A stretch of 64,000 nt of DNA from Datura wrightii (Eukaryota > Streptophyta > Magnoliopsida > Solanales > Solanaceae): NCBI GenBank assembly GCA_035772735.1, contig JASDFA010000016.1:152904501-152968500 (forward strand). Direction: 5' to 3'. This document shows positions 45,636 through 56,807 of the stretch, piece after piece. The translations under genes were made by a program, and so were the position numbers. Each line of letters begins with the position of its first letter. Position 1 is the first letter of the stretch. The notes beneath the pieces were generated by a model. The model was given only the letters and a program-made list of their open reading frames with translations, made no database searches and was not told the DNA's origin.

Positions 45636-47048
45636 TGTTCACGCTGTTCGCAACTACACACAAGTGCACGTGGTCGAACAAGTAGTAAAATGGCTACAGT
45701 AGCCAAGTATCGATCCCACAGGGACTGGACCAAGGTAATAATCGAATCAAGCGTTAATAAACTCTAACTCTAATAATGCAGACAATAGTTTCAAGAAGAT
45801 TTTTGGGAGGTTGTTTCCTAATTTATACTAGTCTAAAACAAATATACAATTTGAGTCTGAACTATAGCAATGAGCATGCTGAGGCTAAAACGAACATGCA
45901 GGGAAGCAATTTATTGATACAAATTGGTTAATCTTTCCTCCAGTTGCTAGTCAAGAATTATTGCCTATGGATTAAAACTCCCGTATTTAACCCAACTTAA
46001 GAATCATGAACCTTCCACCTACATTTCTGTGATAAGAAGAAATTCATGTTCTAGCCATACGAAACTGATTCCTTAATTAACTAATACGACTTTCAGATAT
46101 ATCTCTATTCTGAAGGTAAATCAATTCTCAATTTTCCCAAACCAAGAAGAGATCATATCCTATTAATTCACAACTTTCCAATTTGTTTCTCTTTCGAGTG
46201 CAAACCGGATGTTTTAGATATACATTAATATTGGCCACACATTAATGCAATAAGAACAAGAATTAATAGAACAACCATGGAAGAAAAGATGAAAAACCAA
46301 GATGATCAATAATTACATTCCACTACAAATGTTCTTAACCTCAGCAAGAAGTGAATTTAGCCACTCATTTGTGGATTAAACATCGTTAAATGAGTGTTAA
46401 TCATACAAACAATTGAAATAAAGAAGAAAGAGATAGAGAAGAACCCTAAGAATTTCGTCCCCTTAACTGCCTGTAACCCACGTTCTTGCTCAACCAAGTC
46501 AGAATAATTAAAAATAAACCTAAGTGTGTTATTTATACTAGTGGGAATTTTTCCCGGAATAACAAGCAACGTGTCACGGAGTGCATCGCGGAGTACTACC
46601 TCCGTGACATGCCACAAACGCGGACCCTCACTGGAATCCGGTCCTCCAGTTAATTATGCCCAACGTGCCACGACGTGCAACGCGGGGCTTGGCCAACGTG
46701 CCACGGCCCCAACGCGGACCTTCACTGGAACTTGGCCTATTTTCATCATCCGGGGCAGAATGCATCCGCGATGGCAGCGTGACATGGCTCCATCGCGGAG
46801 CCCCTTAATTTGCTACATAACCTGGGCCTTTTCCACTGCTTGCTTCCGAGTCTATTCCAGATTTCTCCCAACATGCATCTTAGCTTCCTAAAATTCCATT
46901 TTTCCTGCAAAACAACACTAACCATGTTGGTTAGTATAAATTCACATTTTAACTACAAATCACATGAGAATGTACAATTATCAATGTATAAACAAGACGA
47001 AATGAAGCATTTGAGTATCACTTGGGCATATAATTCTGCCCAAGATCA
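45636..47048 (-). repeat. 3' LTR of Ath-5
   Basis: It is 1413 bp. The minus strand runs from TGATCTTGGGC to GCGTGAACA. It is close to the 5' LTR (1414 bp), with a few differences per 100 bp, so the insertion is younger than Tek-2, whose LTRs differ far more. TATA is at 46530-46537 and the hairpin block at about 46560-46800. Confidence 0.92.
46530..46537 (-). promoter_or_regulatory. TATA box of Ath-5 3' LTR
   Basis: TATAAATA on the minus strand, followed by ACACACTTAGG. Confidence 0.7.
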
Positions 47049-48880
47049 CTTACCCAACACTTAAAACTTTGTTCGTCCTCGAACAATAATCTCACATCTC
47101 ATGCAATAGACACCCAATCATAGCTACTTTTGCTCGACAATTCAAGCTACGGTTATACCGATTATTTAAATAGCAAATCATCAAGAAAATATGCATAGTC
47201 TCACCAATACAATGACATTCAACACAGTAAGACCTTCTAGACTCACGAGTCGACTCTCGATCTCGATAAACTCAAGCAAATCAGCTGATCAAGACATCCG
47301 ATACGAAATTAGGTCTCTCGTCAAGCATGTTCCCTCAAAACACAAGAGAATTTCCCCCTTTACACTCATATGATCTTAAAAGCATTATATGCAGGGGCAT
47401 ATGAACACAATTTCGCTCTCTCTCCCAAAGAATTCACATGCATCATGTCATCACCCATAAGCTTGCCTCTAGTGTATTACTCCACTAATATAAGGATGAG
47501 TGATGTAAGATCACGTAGGACTTAACGGGTTGTAATATAAGCTAAGGAACTAGTACATACTGGGCTAACCAATAATAACAACTAGCACCATTAAGCGCTT
47601 TTCCATACATCCCACCACATTATGGGCATTGTTCTTCCTTCATCCTCCCATTCTTGAAGTCTTTCTTTATTTTTATTCCCATATCTTTAAGCACAGTTGA
47701 CTTAATAACAAAGATTAGTTATACATCTTCCTTTTATTAAATTCGGCAAATGCACCCTTGACCTTTTCTTTACTTTCACCACTTTCGCTTTTCCTTTCTT
47801 TTCACAATTACCACTCCTTGACACTGTGGGAAAATTACTTTTCTTGAGCGCTTAAGAGTTTTGGATCAAATTCACGGATAATGAAAAGAAGGGGTTAAAC
47901 TCGGTTTGTACCTTTTCGACAAAAGAAAAAAAATAGCCTACAGGCTCAATGGGCTAACTAGGATGTACATTCTACAGGCTCAATGGGCTAACTAGGATGT
48001 ACATTCAAGGTAGGTACGATAATGAAAAAAACTTTCGGTTAAATCAAAGAAATGCCTACATCCTTTCCTACAATACTCATCCTTCATTTCGTTTTGTACA
48101 CACACCAGGCAAGTTCTAGACACTTCACAATAGCATGGAAGAATCGAAACCTCACCACACACTCATTGCACATGCTCAACTCAAGACATATTCACAGACT
48201 CTTCAATCAGCTAATTACAGGAATTCAAACATTAAGCCTCAATCACACCGAATTGAACTCTACGGTCTAGGTATCCCAACATGTTCACAAAGTTGCATGC
48301 TTTCATACGAATCACCTTTGCATTCTAAATATCATGTACAACACACAACCTGAATTCCGAACAATAAAGTAACGACACGTTTGGGATTCAAACAAATAAA
48401 AGAAAAAAAAATTAAAAAGAACAAAAGAAATCTACTCCTATCGACTACATTTCCCTTAAGACGGTTGTCATCCATCCATCATAGGGAACGGTCGCTATTT
48501 ACGACTTCGGTTCAATGGGACTATTCTCGGTAAAAGCACCAAAAACAAACACCGAGAAACCCAATCAAAAAAAATTTCACGAAAAATTTTAAAAATATCG
48601 ATAATTTCGATAAAACAACAATATTTACACAACCAGCTAACAACAACTCCATGCAGCACACAACATCTTCACATTAATTACAACACCAAATTACAATACA
48701 AAACATAAACACCAAAATCACAGGGTCACAATTTTTCACAGGCACAACAACAAAACAAAAACATCAATAACAACAAAACAACCAGCACTTAACTACTCCC
48801 ACCCCACACTTAAATCGAACACTGTCCCCAGTGTTCACAAAATTCAGCATAGCACAAGAGTAGGTGGTGAAACTCCCTAA
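47049..48880 (-). other. 3' leader and purine tract of Ath-5
   Basis: This is 1.83 kb without a credible ORF, colinear with the Ath-2 leader (4220-5990). The purine-rich aagtgttgggtaag (minus) abuts the LTR. It contains a perfect 34-bp tandem duplication at 47939-48006 that Ath-2 and Ath-4 lack. Confidence 0.75.
47939..48006. repeat. Perfect 34-bp tandem duplication
   Basis: Two identical, adjacent copies (47939-47972 and 47973-48006) contain 'ctcaatgggctaactagg'. Ath-2 has a single related copy near 5040-5070 in reverse sense. Confidence 0.92.
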
Positions 48881-50100
48881 TCAATTGAAGTATTCTACTT
48901 CTTCGTCAGGTGCGGTTGCCTCGTCCCCCATATCCGAATCGCCCCCGCTATCCTCATCTGACTCAACATCTGAGTCATCGTGGCGCGTCTCCTCATCTGT
49001 GGGGACATCATCATCAGTGGGCTCCACAAAAGACGGCCCCACTCGGCATAGAGCCCTGGCATTTTCGCCGAAGGGGTAGTCCAACTCTAGCTGCCACAGC
49101 TCACCTTCTGTTGCTGGCCTCCCGCCTATGCGCAACTGTAGCATCTGCATCCCAAACATGCGGGCCATATACCGATCATCCCGAGCATATCGCTCAACTA
49201 ATGTGAGAACTGGCCCGTGAGTGGTGTCGGGTGCCTTAGTTTTGGTGACGTCTAAGGCATGCCTCTCCATCTGTGGGATGTAGTCAAGGGCCTCCTCCTC
49301 AACATCTAGGACCCTCAGGAAAGTGGTCAGCAGGCCACCAAACCCGTACCTGTGCCCTTGATGCAAACGGGCTCTCTTCATGGAGGAGATGATCACTGCC
49401 CCAACATTAATCTCCAGCCCTTTCATCAGGGAGTTACCAAGCACACACAATCTCAGGTGACATCTGTCATGTGCACCCCCGGGATCAGGCAGGAACACAC
49501 GATCTTAAGCCAAATTCTGGCTTCCTTGTTCATTTGAGAGTAGGGCAGCGTCTGATGGTAGCCCCTCTCCTAATGCCTGCTCCATCGTGCTGTCGAACAG
49601 GCCCCACACAGAGTGCGTCTGATATCCGCATATGGTGGAGTGATGTTCAGCTGCCGGAGTACATGGGCATCTGTGTCCCGCGCCCCCAAGATGTCATTAA
49701 GGTGATGGGGCTCAAAAGTGACTACCTGCCCCCTTATTTTGACAGTGTGACTTTGGAGTGTCGGGTTCCAGTTGGCGTAGAACACTCGAATCAGGTGGAG
49801 ATTGCACTCCTTGGGCTCTTCAAAGATGAAGTTCAGCCCAGCAGCGTCAATTCGGTGTACAATTCTGCGGAACTCCTGTGCCAATGGCTCCCTTGCAATA
49901 TGTTCCTCAAGGAAGTATTTGTTCTCCTTGTGCTTTGTGTACCATTTATTCCCTTCGTCTGTCACCCATCGGGTTCCGTATTGACGGCGTTGGCCTCGCG
50001 GAACTTCTGGTGCTGCTGGGACTGCTGTTCCTAGTCTAATTCTTTTCCTTCCGGTGCCCGATGTAGATGCGCCCTTTCCTTTATCTTGCCTGCTTGCCAT
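48881..50100 (-). pseudogene. env-like (third) ORF of Ath-5, one frame change
   Basis: The ATG at 50100-50098 opens a Lys/Ser/Thr-rich N-terminus (MASRQDKGKGASTSG) and a domain with AREPLAQEF, FEEPKECNLHLIRVFYANW and VTFEPHHLNDILG. It resembles the family remembered as 'putative plant transposon protein'. The first open stretch ends at 49570. The homologous frame resumes at about 49498 in another phase and runs to 48881 with an acidic tail (DDDVPTDEET, DEEVEYFN). I see no signal peptide, transmembrane helix or coiled coil, so 'envelope' describes position only. Ath-2 (3028-4219) is the second copy and has no frame change. An AG acceptor lies five bases before the ATG. Confidence 0.8.
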
Positions 50101-50105
50101 TGTTC

Positions 50106-50765
50106 CTGTCAAATCAAACAGACAGTCCCAATGTTATTCAAATTCAAATTAGCTTCGACTAAGGTTGGGTTAAGCTAGGCCACCCCACACTTAGTCTTTA
50201 GCCACAATCATAACATTATGGCAAGACAATTCTCACTTCCCAATTTACAAGAAACAACAACATGCCTTGTGCATTCAGAGAATTCGATGGAATATATTTT
50301 ACGTACTACTCAGACTTCGTACAGTTAATCAACATATCACCATCAATACCATTTCATCCCATAGCACTTAGCACAAAAAAACTCTCAACACAACCTATGC
50401 AATTCACCAAGTTCTATGCAATTCACAATTTAATTCTGCCAAAAAAGAATCCATCGTTTACTTAGCATATTCACAACAAGAACAACATAATTCACCTTAC
50501 CCAACATGCCCAACCCATAATTTCCACATTTTCAATCACATTTCGTTTCTTCGTAATCAAATTCTAACCCTAGCTACACATTTCACCAAAATTTGATCAA
50601 GCATGTATTTATCGAGTTCATATAATCAAAATGATACTCCGAACTTCAATCAACACTAACTTAAAGGAATTCAAGCTCAATTTACAATTAGGGCAAGTTT
50701 TTCTCACTTTACATGCTCAAACTCAACAAATTTGACAAGAATTGAGAAGAAAATAGAGAACATAC
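50106..50765 (-). other. Putative intron in the leader of the env-like ORF
   Basis: On the minus strand 'cgaactaaag' precedes GTATGTTCTC (donor at 50765). 660 bp later GTTTGATTTGACAG (acceptor ending 50106) is followed by GAACA and ATG. A ctaat branch-like motif lies about 40 bp before the acceptor, and the segment is T-rich in this sense. It contains no credible ORF. Splicing is inferred from motifs only. Confidence 0.45.
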
Positions 50766-51340
50766 CTTTAGTTCGATGAAGCCGAAGAAAAATCGAAGAA
50801 AACTTGTGCCTAAGTCCGTGTCACATTAGGGAAGGGGGATTTTTTGGGTTTTCGTCGCGGAGGGGGTGAGAAATGAGGAAAAATAGAGGGAATTCGGGGT
50901 TAAAAAGGGTTAATTTCGCGTGGGTCACCCGGCGACCCGGTGTGACCCGTCGCAATTAACACCTCAACGTGTCACGGAGGGTAACGCGGAGCACCCCCTC
51001 CATGACACGGAGGTGTTCTGGACTTTTAGAAATTCTAGAATTACACCTCAACGTGTCACAGAGGTCAACGCGGAGGCCCTCCTCCGTGACACGGAGCCAT
51101 CGCGCAGGCTCACTGTTTTGCCACTTTTTATTATTTTTCTCACCTCGATTTTTCCTTTGTGATCCTTTGCATTTTTTTCGCCCTCCGTTCAACCTAAAAT
51201 TCATCTCACAACAAGAAATTGGTTAGAATTCATAGATTTCAACATAAAACACAATTTTTATTTTTTTTTTATTTTTATTTTTCTATTTTTTTTCTACTAA
51301 TTCTACTCAATTATTACAACAGTTTCACGGGTTGCCTCCT
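50766..51340 (-). promoter_or_regulatory. Internal promoter-like region of Ath-5 upstream of the env-like ORF
   Basis: This non-coding stretch lies between integrase and the env-like ORF. It contains two copies, about 84 bp apart, of the LTR U3 hairpin cassette (50971-51006 and 51055-51090) in the same orientation as in the LTRs. Downstream in minus sense are a gggtcac/gtgaccc dyad (about 50924-50947), weak TATA-like tttttaa and ctattttt stretches, and a TTC-rich leader ending at the GTATG donor. A T-rich tract (51249-51297) lies upstream. Confidence 0.5.
50971..51090. repeat. Two internal copies of the U3 hairpin cassette
   Basis: At 50971-51006 gtcacggaggg pairs with ccctccatgac (one mismatch), loop AACGCGGAG. 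At 51055-51090 gtcacagagg pairs with cctccgtgac (one mismatch), loop AACGCGGAG. Both are preceded by acacctcaacgt. Compare 2552-2682 in the Ath-1 LTR. Confidence 0.8.
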
Positions 51341-51479
51341 GTGCAGCGCCTGGTTTACCATCGCGACTCGACGTCATTGAAGCTTAGTCATCCTCTAGGG
51401 TGACGGATGTCTTCTCTCGACTACCGTCCTCACCCCAGTAATGCTTACATCGCTGCTCATTGACTAAGAATATGGCACT

Positions 51480-52526
51480 TCAGTCTTTTTGCCACAATTC
51501 TACTGCCCCGTGCGGAGTCATTCTCACTACCTCAAATGGCCCTGACCATTTGGACCGCAGCTTCCCTAGAAACAGCTTCAATCTTGAATTGAAGAGCAAC
51601 ACTTTCTGCCCTGGCTCAAAAATATGATGCACCACATGCTTGTCATGCCACCTCTTCATTTTTTCTTTGTAGTACTTGGCACTCTCATAAGCATGCCAAC
51701 AAAACTCTTCAAGTTCGCTGAGTTACATCGACCTCTTCTTTCCCACTAGCTCTAAGTCCATATTCAATTTCCTCATGGCCCAGAATGCTCGGTGCTCTAG
51801 CTCCACTGGCAGATGACATGCTTTAACATAGACCAATTGGTATGGAGAAGTTCCAATCGGTGTCTTGTAAGCAGTTCTGTAAGCCCACAACGCATCATCG
51901 AGTTTGCTTGACCAATCACTACATTGTGCATTCACTGTTTTCTGGAGAATCTGCTTCACTTCTCTATTCGACACCTCCACTTACCCACTAGTTTGGGGAT
52001 GATATGCTGTTGCCACCTTGTGGCGCACCCCATACTTAGCTAGTAGCTTCTTGAAACTTGAATTTACAAAATGAGCCCCTCCATCACTGATAATGGCTCG
52101 GGGTGTCCCGAACCTGGTGAGAATGTGTTTTTTTACAAATTTTGTTACCATCTTGTTGTCATTCCTGGGGTAAGCTATTGCTTCAACCCACTTTGATACA
52201 TAATCAACGGCCACCAAGATGTAAGGTTTACCAAATGACGGTGGGAATGTGCCCATGAAATCTATGCCCCATACATCAAAGGTCTCCACTTCCAGTACAT
52301 TTTGCAGCGGCATCTCTTGCCTCCTACCAATTGTGCCTGTCCATTGACATCTATCGCACATTTTTACGTATGCCATAGAGTCTCTGAACAGTGTAGGCCA
52401 AAAGAAACCTAACTGTAGGACCTTGTGCGCTGTCCGCTTGCCTCCGTGGTGCCCTCCATACAATGAAGAATGACAACTCCTCAAAAACTCTACAATCTGG
52501 CTCTCTGGGATGCATCTTCTCATCAC
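51480..52526 (-). pseudogene. pol: Integrase of Ath-5
   Basis: Integrase inserts the cDNA into nuclear DNA. From 52526 the frame carries the HHCC zinc finger (the two Cys as CDRC near 52355) and the first two catalytic Asp in GIDFMG (near 52260) and ISDGGAHF (near 52085). A TAA at about 51979 separates these from the third catalytic residue, the Glu in EVSNREV. A further stop lies near 51722. The C-terminal module (KRWHDKHV, then WSGPFEVV) continues to about 51480. It is in the same frame as RT but has stops between, so it is not functional. No chromodomain follows, as expected for Athila. Confidence 0.87.
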
Positions 52527-52664
52527 CTGATCCGGTCCCTATTTAAACAAGTATGGCTCATCCCAAATAAAATGCCGGCAATCGTGCCTCAATTTGTTCC
52601 TCTGTTGAGTTGTAGCCTCCGGTGGATAGACTCCACTCACTAGCAAGTTCACTATGTCTACATA

Positions 52665-54098
52665 CTATGGAACCTCAGCTTCCCCTATTTCCAAGAGCTT
52701 CGCATTTGGGAACTCCTCTTTGATGTTATCACCTTCCTTCACATGCGACCGGCTTTCCAATCGCGATAGGTGATCTGCCACCTGATTCTCGCTCCCCTTT
52801 CTGTCCTTAATTTCTAGATCAAACTCTTGCAACAACAGAATCCATCTGATCAGCCTGGGCTTTGCATCCTTCTTGTTAAACAGATACTGAATCGCTGCAT
52901 GATCGGTATACACCACTACTCTCGAACCCACCAAATAGGACCTAAATTTATCAAATGCAAACACCAATGCTAGCATATCCTTCTCTGTGACTATATAATT
53001 ACTTTGGGCAGTGTTCAGTGTTTTGCTTGCATAATGAATAGAATGAAAGATTCTATTTCTCCATTGCCCCAATACAGCTCCCACAGCCACATCACTTGCA
53101 TCACACATTAGTTCAAATGGTTGTTCCCAATCCGGAGAAATAAGGATAGGTGTTTCTATCAATTTCTTCTTCAACTCCTCGAATGATTTGACACATTCAT
53201 CATCCAACTCGAACTTCACCTCTTTTTCCAGCAATCTACATAATGGTCTAGAAATTTTGGAGAAGTTTTTGATGAACCGTCCGTAGAACCCTGCATGCCC
53301 GAGAAAACTGCGAACACCCTTCACCGACACAGGTGGTGGTAGCTTCTCAATAACTTTGATCTTAGCACGATCAACCTCCAACCCCTTGCAAGACACTTTA
53401 TGGCCAAGGACGATACCCTCCTTGACTAAGAAATGGCATTTCTCCCAGTTGAGTACAAGGTTGGATTCCTCGCTGCGAGCTAGCACCCTGTCAAGGTTCT
53501 GCAAACAAGCAGCAAATGAATTACCGAAAACAGAAAAATCATCCATAAATACCTCAATGAAATCCTCCACCATGTCGTGGAAGATAGCCATCATGCATCT
53601 CTGGAATGTGGCAGGTGCATTGCACAACCCAAATGGCATCCACCTAAAAGCATATGTCCCATAAGGATAGGTGAAAGTAGTCTTCTCCTGGTCCTCCGAT
53701 GCTATGGCTATTTGGTTATAGCCAGAGTACCCATCAAGGAAACAATAATATTCTTGTCCAGCCAACCTATCCAGTATCTGATCAATGAACGGGATAGGAT
53801 AGTGATCTTTTCTTGTGGCTTCATTAAGCTTTCTATAGTCCATGCAAATTCGCCAGCCTGTGACAGTTCGTGTAGGGATCAACTCATTTTTCTCATTGGT
53901 GACCACGGTCATCCCTCCTTTCTTTGGAACGCACTGAACGGGGCTGACCCATTCGTTGTCTGAGATAGGATAGACCACACCTGCATCAAGCCACTTAATG
54001 ATTTCTTTCCTAACCACATCCTTCATTGCCGGATTCAACCTTCCCTGAGCCTGAACAGTTGGCTTTGCTCCTGTCTCCATGAAGATCTGTGTGTGCAA
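52665..54098 (-). CDS. pol: Reverse transcriptase-RNase H of Ath-5, open frame
   Basis: The frame is 477 codons without a stop. RT covers residues about 15-230, with ISDNEWVSPVQCVPKK (45-60) and the catalytic FMDD at 184-187. RNase H covers about 320-450, with MCDAS (331-335), YTDH (397-400) and VADHLSRL (440-447). All recognisable catalytic acids are kept. It is normally part of a gag-pol polyprotein. Here it is in a different phase from gag-protease upstream, so a frame change lies between 54349 and 54098. A stop follows at about 52662 before integrase. The protein domain looks intact but expression in the normal polyprotein is unlikely. Confidence 0.88.
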   Translation of the reverse strand: MHTQIFMETGAKPTVQAQGRLNPAMKDVVRKEIIKWLDAGVVYPISDNEWVSPVQCVPKKGGMTVVTNEKNELIPTRTVTGWRICMDYRKLNEATRKDHYPIPFIDQILDRLAGQEYYCFLDGYSGYNQIAIASEDQEKTTFTYPYGTYAFRWMPFGLCNAPATFQRCMMAIFHDMVEDFIEVFMDDFSVFGNSFAACLQNLDRVLARSEESNLVLNWEKCHFLVKEGIVLGHKVSCKGLEVDRAKIKVIEKLPPPVSVKGVRSFLGHAGFYGRFIKNFSKISRPLCRLLEKEVKFELDDECVKSFEELKKKLIETPILISPDWEQPFELMCDASDVAVGAVLGQWRNRIFHSIHYASKTLNTAQSNYIVTEKDMLALVFAFDKFRSYLVGSRVVVYTDHAAIQYLFNKKDAKPRLIRWILLLQEFDLEIKDRKGSENQVADHLSRLESRSHVKEGDNIKEEFPNAKLLEIGEAEVP

Positions 54099-54348
54099 AA
54101 AGCTGGATTGATACCCTGAATATCTGACATTTGCCAGCCCATTGCTTTCTACCTTTTTCTGAGGACACCCAGTGCTTCCTTTCCCTGTGCCTCAGTCAAT
54201 TCTGCGGAGATGATGACTGGCAAAGTATCATCTTCCCCCAAGAAGACATATTTTAAATGGGGAGGCAATTCTTCAATTCCATCTTTGGTGCTTCCTCAAT
54301 AGATGGTTTTGGCAATGGTTCCAGAGACCTCATTAGAGACTAAAATTC
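54099..54348 (-). pseudogene. pol: Protease-RT linker of Ath-5 with frame change
   Basis: This is homologous to 9930-10197 of Ath-3 (the acidic LGEDDTL segment near 54235). The protease frame ends at 54349 and the RT frame begins near 54098 in another phase; at least one indel lies here. Confidence 0.6.
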
Positions 54349-54900
54349 CTACTTCCTGGGATGCCTTTGTGGCTCATTCAGCCTTTGTACCACCTCATAA
54401 GCATCTCTACCTCCGAAATGATCGGAGTTCATCAACGCTCTTACCAATGGGTCTTGAGATTCAACAATCTGACGAATTTCTACTTGATCAAGCACACTGA
54501 TTTCTGAAAGCTCCTTATGTATAGCCGGCAACTTCATGGCCTTAAATACATCAAATACCTCCACCTTGTCGTGTGCCCGCATGGTTAGCTGGCCTGCAGC
54601 TACATCAATCAGTGCTTTCCCGGTTGCCAAGAAAGGACGTCCCAAAATAAATGGGACTTCCGCATCCGGCTCAAAATCCAGCACAATGAAGTCAACCGAG
54701 AAGATAAGGGAGCCTACTTGCACCAACACGTCCTCCACAATGCCATCTGGTCTGGCCAAAGAACGATCCGCTAGTTGCAAGATCACTGTTGTCGGTCTAG
54801 GACTGCCTAGCCCCAATTTCTTGAATACCGATGTCGTCATCAAGTTAATGCTTGCTCCCAAATCACATAATCCACGAGCTCAGATACTCTGCCCAATTGT
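54349..54900 (-). pseudogene. pol: Aspartic protease of Ath-5
   Basis: The active-site DLGASIN lies at about 54865-54845 and the FILGRPFLATG segment near 54630. A TGA at about 54880-54882, 15 bases before the active site, stands where Ath-3 has CAA. The rest of the domain (54349-54861) is open. It is in the same phase as gag, showing that gag and protease form one frame in this lineage. Confidence 0.82.
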
Positions 54901-56676
54901 AAGTTGAATTGTAAAGCTCCCAGGGTCTTTGAGCTTTGTGGACATCTGATTTTGTATCCGGGAAGTGCACTCCTCCGTAAGTGCCACCGTAGCATACTTC
55001 GTCAACCTGCTTTTGTTCGCCACGATGTCCTTGATATATATTGCGTACTTCGGCACTCCCTGCAAAACATCAACAAGAGGTAAATTAATGTGTACCTGTT
55101 TAAGCACCTTCATGAACTTTTTGAAACACGCTTCCTCCTTGTGTTTCCTTAGTCTTTGAGGGAACGGGGGTGGTGGTCTTTCTGGTTCCACATCCTTGAG
55201 TTGCAAACCACTCCTTGTGGTCACTGCATTTACTTGCTTGGGGTTGGGGTCAGTGTCACTTGGAAGTCCTCCTGTCGGCCTGGTGTTCTGAGCTCCAACT
55301 AGTTGCCCAAACTGGTACTCCAATGCCTTGGTAACTAACTGATTGTTCTTTACATCGGTTGCAAATTTCACATAGTCATCCTGCAATTGAGCTTCGTTAG
55401 CTATCATCGTTTTGAACATTTCCTCGATACTGGGTGATGGTGGTGGAAGAGGTGCATTGTTGCTTCTATATTGCGACTGATAGTGCTACTGCGCTCCTTG
55501 ATTTCTCTGTGCTCCCTAACTCGAACTCTACCCTGGATGGCTGTTACTACCCCAAGAGAAATTTGGGTGACTTCTCCAATTAGAGTTGTAGTTCTTGCCA
55601 TACTGTTGGTGATTATTTCTCTGTACATTACCAACAAAGTTTACTGAATCAGGATTCGCACCACAACACTCAGCTGAGTGTTCATTACTGCCGCACACTT
55701 CACACCAAATCTGTTGCACTACATTCACTGGGGCTTGAGAATGATTCATGCCCATATTGCTGAAGTGGGTATTGAGTTGATTCTATAACGCGGCTATCTG
55801 TGCAGCGATAGCTGTAAAACCATCCACTTCAAAGACTCCTGCCGCTTTCCTTGTTCCTCCTCTAGAAGAGTCCGCATTCCACTCTAGATTTCCCTGAGAA
55901 ATATGGTTCAACAAGGTATACAGCTCCTCATAAGTTTTTTCTAATGCTTGTCCCCCAGTTGCTGAGTCTAGAAAGATTTTTGTGTGATGTTCCAAACCCT
56001 CTATGAAAGTATGCACCAGCACATCATTGGATTGGTGATGATGAGGACAATTCCGCAACATAGATTTGAATCTTTCCCAGGCTTGATACAGATTCTTTCC
56101 CTCTCTCTGTTTAAAACTTAGAATTTGACTTCTAAGTCTTGCTGTTTTACCGGATGGAAAGAACCGTATCAAGAATTTCTTTGCAAGCTCATCCCAAGTA
56201 GTGATGGAATTGGGTGGCTCAGCTTTCAGCCATCTCTTTGCTTCTCCCAAAAGTGAAAATGGGAACAATGTAAGCCTGACATAATCGGTTGACACTCTAG
56301 CGGGGATATAAGTGTCACTTATCTCCAAAACGTTTTGGAGATGTTGTTGTGGATCCTCGTGAGGCAGACCTGTGAATTGCCCGCTGGTGTGCAACAATTG
56401 CACCATATTCTGTTTAAGCTTGAACCTCCCTCCTGGCTTAGGTTTGCGAATGCTAGATGTAATGTTGTTAGCATGTGGGATTGCCACTTTGCGAAGCGGC
56501 CTAGCTGCCATTTCTTCAGGCACTAACACTGCCCTTACAATGGGTGGATTCTGTTGTTGCTCCAGGATGGTCTGTCTGAGCAACTGCAGCTTTCTCTCTA
56601 GAGCTTCTCTCCTTTGACGATGGAATTGTCTTTCCGGCTCTAAGTGTGAATCCACCAACTCCTTGTCCCTTGCCAG
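54901..56676 (-). pseudogene. gag: gag of Ath-5
   Basis: CTG at 56676-56674 follows an in-frame TGA by two codons; the first in-frame ATG is at about residue 56. The capsid-type domain is at residues about 95-190, and the knuckle CEVCGSNEHSAECC (CX2CX4HX4C) is near residues 325-338 (about 55700-55665). Stops are TAG at 55783, 55528 and two more up to about 55487, where Ath-1 has Gln codons or open sequence. The frame 54883-55419 is open and joins protease. No frame change occurs in gag itself. Confidence 0.87.
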
Positions 56677-56783
56677 TGTTCAACAGAATTCAATATCTGC
56701 AAAAGACAATCTAAGACTAAGTTGTCAACACTAATAAGAAATAGTAAACTAACACTTAAGACAACAATTTTACCAATTGCCAG

Positions 56784-56801
56784 TCCCCAGCAACGGCGCC
56801 A
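56784..56801 (-). other. Primer binding site of Ath-5
   Basis: TGGCGCCGTTGCTGGGGA on the minus strand has one change from Ath-1. Confidence 0.88.
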
Positions 56802-56807
56802 AAAACT

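Noticed and set aside
45384..45767. 127-codon plus-strand frame
   Set aside because: It spans the Tek-2 integrase remnant and the Ath-5 LTR in antisense, so it cannot be one gene.
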